A stretch of DNA of 64,000 nucleotides from CAVPGP01 sp963704025 (lineage in GTDB: Bacteria > Actinomycetota > Thermoleophilia > Gaiellales > Gaiellaceae). The position numbers and the translations under genes are program-made. Under the pieces are notes generated by a model. The model did not search any database. It worked only from the letters and a program-made list of their open reading frames with translations, and was not told the origin of the DNA. The stretch's first letter is position 1. Every line of letters starts with the position of its first letter. Shown here piece by piece: positions 63,207-64,000 of the stretch. The stretch lies in NCBI GenBank assembly GCA_963704025.1, contig CAVPGP010000001.1, forward strand, positions 1 to 64,000, written 5' to 3'.

Positions 63207-64000
63207 CTACCGGCCGCCTGGCGTCTCCCGTCCGTCGCGACGCTTGTCGTCCATGAGTCGGGTCGCTCGGGCTTGGAGGTAGCGCTGCTCGGGGAGGCTC
63301 GTGGTGCGTCGTGCGGCGCTCAGATAGCTGTCGCGAGCGGCTTGGTGGTCGCCGGCCAATTCCAGGAGATGGGCGCGGACGGCGTGGAGGCGATGGTGCG
63401 AGGCCAGTCGCTCGTCGTCCTCCAACGTACGGAGACGGTCGAGCCCGGCCTTCGGCCCACGCGCCATCGCGATCGCGACCGCCTGGTTGAGCGTGATCAT
63501 GGGGTTGGGCGAGATCTGTTCGAGGAGCCCGTAGAGGACGACGATCTGTGGCCAGTCGGTCTCGTCCGCTCGGGGCGTCTCCGCGTGCACCGCGGCGATG
63601 GCCGCCTGGAGCTGGTACGGGCCGAGCGGCGTCTGGGACAGGGCATCGGTGACGAGGGCGATGCCCTCCTCGATGAGCTCCTGGTTCCACCGGTCTCGGT
63701 CCTGTTCGGCGAGCGGAACCAGAGAGCCGTCTTGCCTCGTGCGTGCGTCGCGCCGCGCGTCCGTGAGCAACATGAGCGCGAGCAGGCCGGCCACCTCGCC
63801 GTCATCGGGTAGCAGTCGTCGGACGTCGCGGGTGAGGCGGATCGCGTCCGCGGTGAGGTCGCTGCGTTGCAGGTCGGGACCGGACGTCGCGGTGTAGCCC
63901 TCGTTGAAGACCAGGTACAGCACGTGCAGGACGACACGCAGGCGGTCGGCGCGCTCCGGCTCCGGAGGAAAGGTGAAGGGGATGCCGCTGGCCTTGACCT
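63207..64000 (-). CDS. ECF sigma factor with DUF6596 extension (partial)
   Basis: C-terminal 264 codons of a gene that runs off the right edge. It contains the DUF6596 extension of ECF sigma factors (ECF42-like): LHVLYLVFNEGY, then LTADAIRLTRDVRRLLPDDGEVAGL and the helical repeats VTDALSQTPLGPYQLQAAIAA and NPMITLNQAVAIAMARGPKAGL. The sigma-2 and sigma-4 domains would lie outside the window at positions above 64000. Such factors are usually followed by a DGPF/YCII protein, also outside. Confidence 0.82.
   Translation of the reverse strand, partial: VKASGIPFTFPPEPERADRLRVVLHVLYLVFNEGYTATSGPDLQRSDLTADAIRLTRDVRRLLPDDGEVAGLLALMLLTDARRDARTRQDGSLVPLAEQDRDRWNQELIEEGIALVTDALSQTPLGPYQLQAAIAAVHAETPRADETDWPQIVVLYGLLEQISPNPMITLNQAVAIAMARGPKAGLDRLRTLEDDERLASHHRLHAVRAHLLELAGDHQAARDSYLSAARRTTSLPEQRYLQARATRLMDDKRRDGRETPGGR

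Overview
High-GC bacterial chromosome segment with many GTG starts, ATGA/GTGA gene overlaps, actinobacterial-type serine tRNAs and families such as DUF4383, DUF2007, MmpL-type transporters and BTAD-STAND-WD40 regulators. Together these suggest an actinomycete, probably of the Thermoleophilia (Gaiellales/Solirubrobacterales-like). That placement is inference from protein flavour and base composition, not from a marker gene. No rRNA, replication origin or CRISPR array is visible.

Layout. 1-9.4 kb: a metallo-hydrolase, then a ribose/arabinose-type ABC importer (minus strand) facing an araD-dehydrogenase-araB-galM operon (plus strand). The two are separated by fragments of an MFS transporter and an MmyB-like regulator. 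9.5-10.9 kb: a scar with a frameshifted aldo/keto reductase fragment joined to a phage-type domain, a second copy of that domain and short repeats. 10.9-16.7 kb: a cyclase-STAND ATPase-TPR protein tail-to-tail with a NitT/TauT-type ABC importer. 17-21.2 kb: secreted orphan, decayed IS3 element, cyclic-nucleotide-binding protein with DUF2007, and another orphan. 21.3-25.5 kb: MmpL transporter and PhoX-like protein. 25.6-36.7 kb: dense housekeeping region (methyltransferase, serine hydrolase, DUF4383, XdhC, Cys-tRNA(Pro) deacylase, Ca2+/H+ exchanger, flavin reductase, HAD phosphatase, MOSC, FabF, ferritin-like fusion). 36.7-39.9 kb: ATP-dependent ligase, a palindromic repeat, a membrane protein/XRE pair with two clear operator sites, LigD polymerase domain, GroES-like protein. 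39.9-47.0 kb: broken Vps62-like gene, a very large BTAD-STAND-WD40 regulator split by a frameshift, DUF4242 and beta-helix proteins. 47.1-53.6 kb: three tRNA-Ser genes, MFS transporter, aquaporin, AidB-like acyl-CoA dehydrogenase, response regulator, secreted protein, tRNA-Val. 53.8-58.2 kb: small accessory island next to tRNA-Val with an HNH-like protein, an IS481 element, two more copies of the palindromic repeat and a run of small unknown genes. 58.5-60.7 kb: WYL regulator and GH3 genes riddled with +1 insertions. 60.9-64 kb: secreted glycosidase, lipoprotein, and an ECF sigma factor cut by the window edge.

How genes work together. The divergent sugar locus forms one uptake and catabolic unit for a pentose or pentitol: importer, mutarotase, kinase, 4-epimerase and polyol dehydrogenase. 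The ligase and LigD polymerase domain look like parts of a non-homologous end-joining kit, with Ku elsewhere. The most unusual items are: (1) a family of ~169-bp palindromic elements, three copies, all bounded by CTAG and in two cases supplying TAG stop codons of flanking genes, one with an IS481 copy inserted at its edge with a 6-bp target duplication; (2) paired GTCAAG-N4-CTTGAC operators upstream of an XRE regulator; and (3) a ~2-kb stretch where about 17 single-base insertions walk one GH3 gene repeatedly through all three frames.
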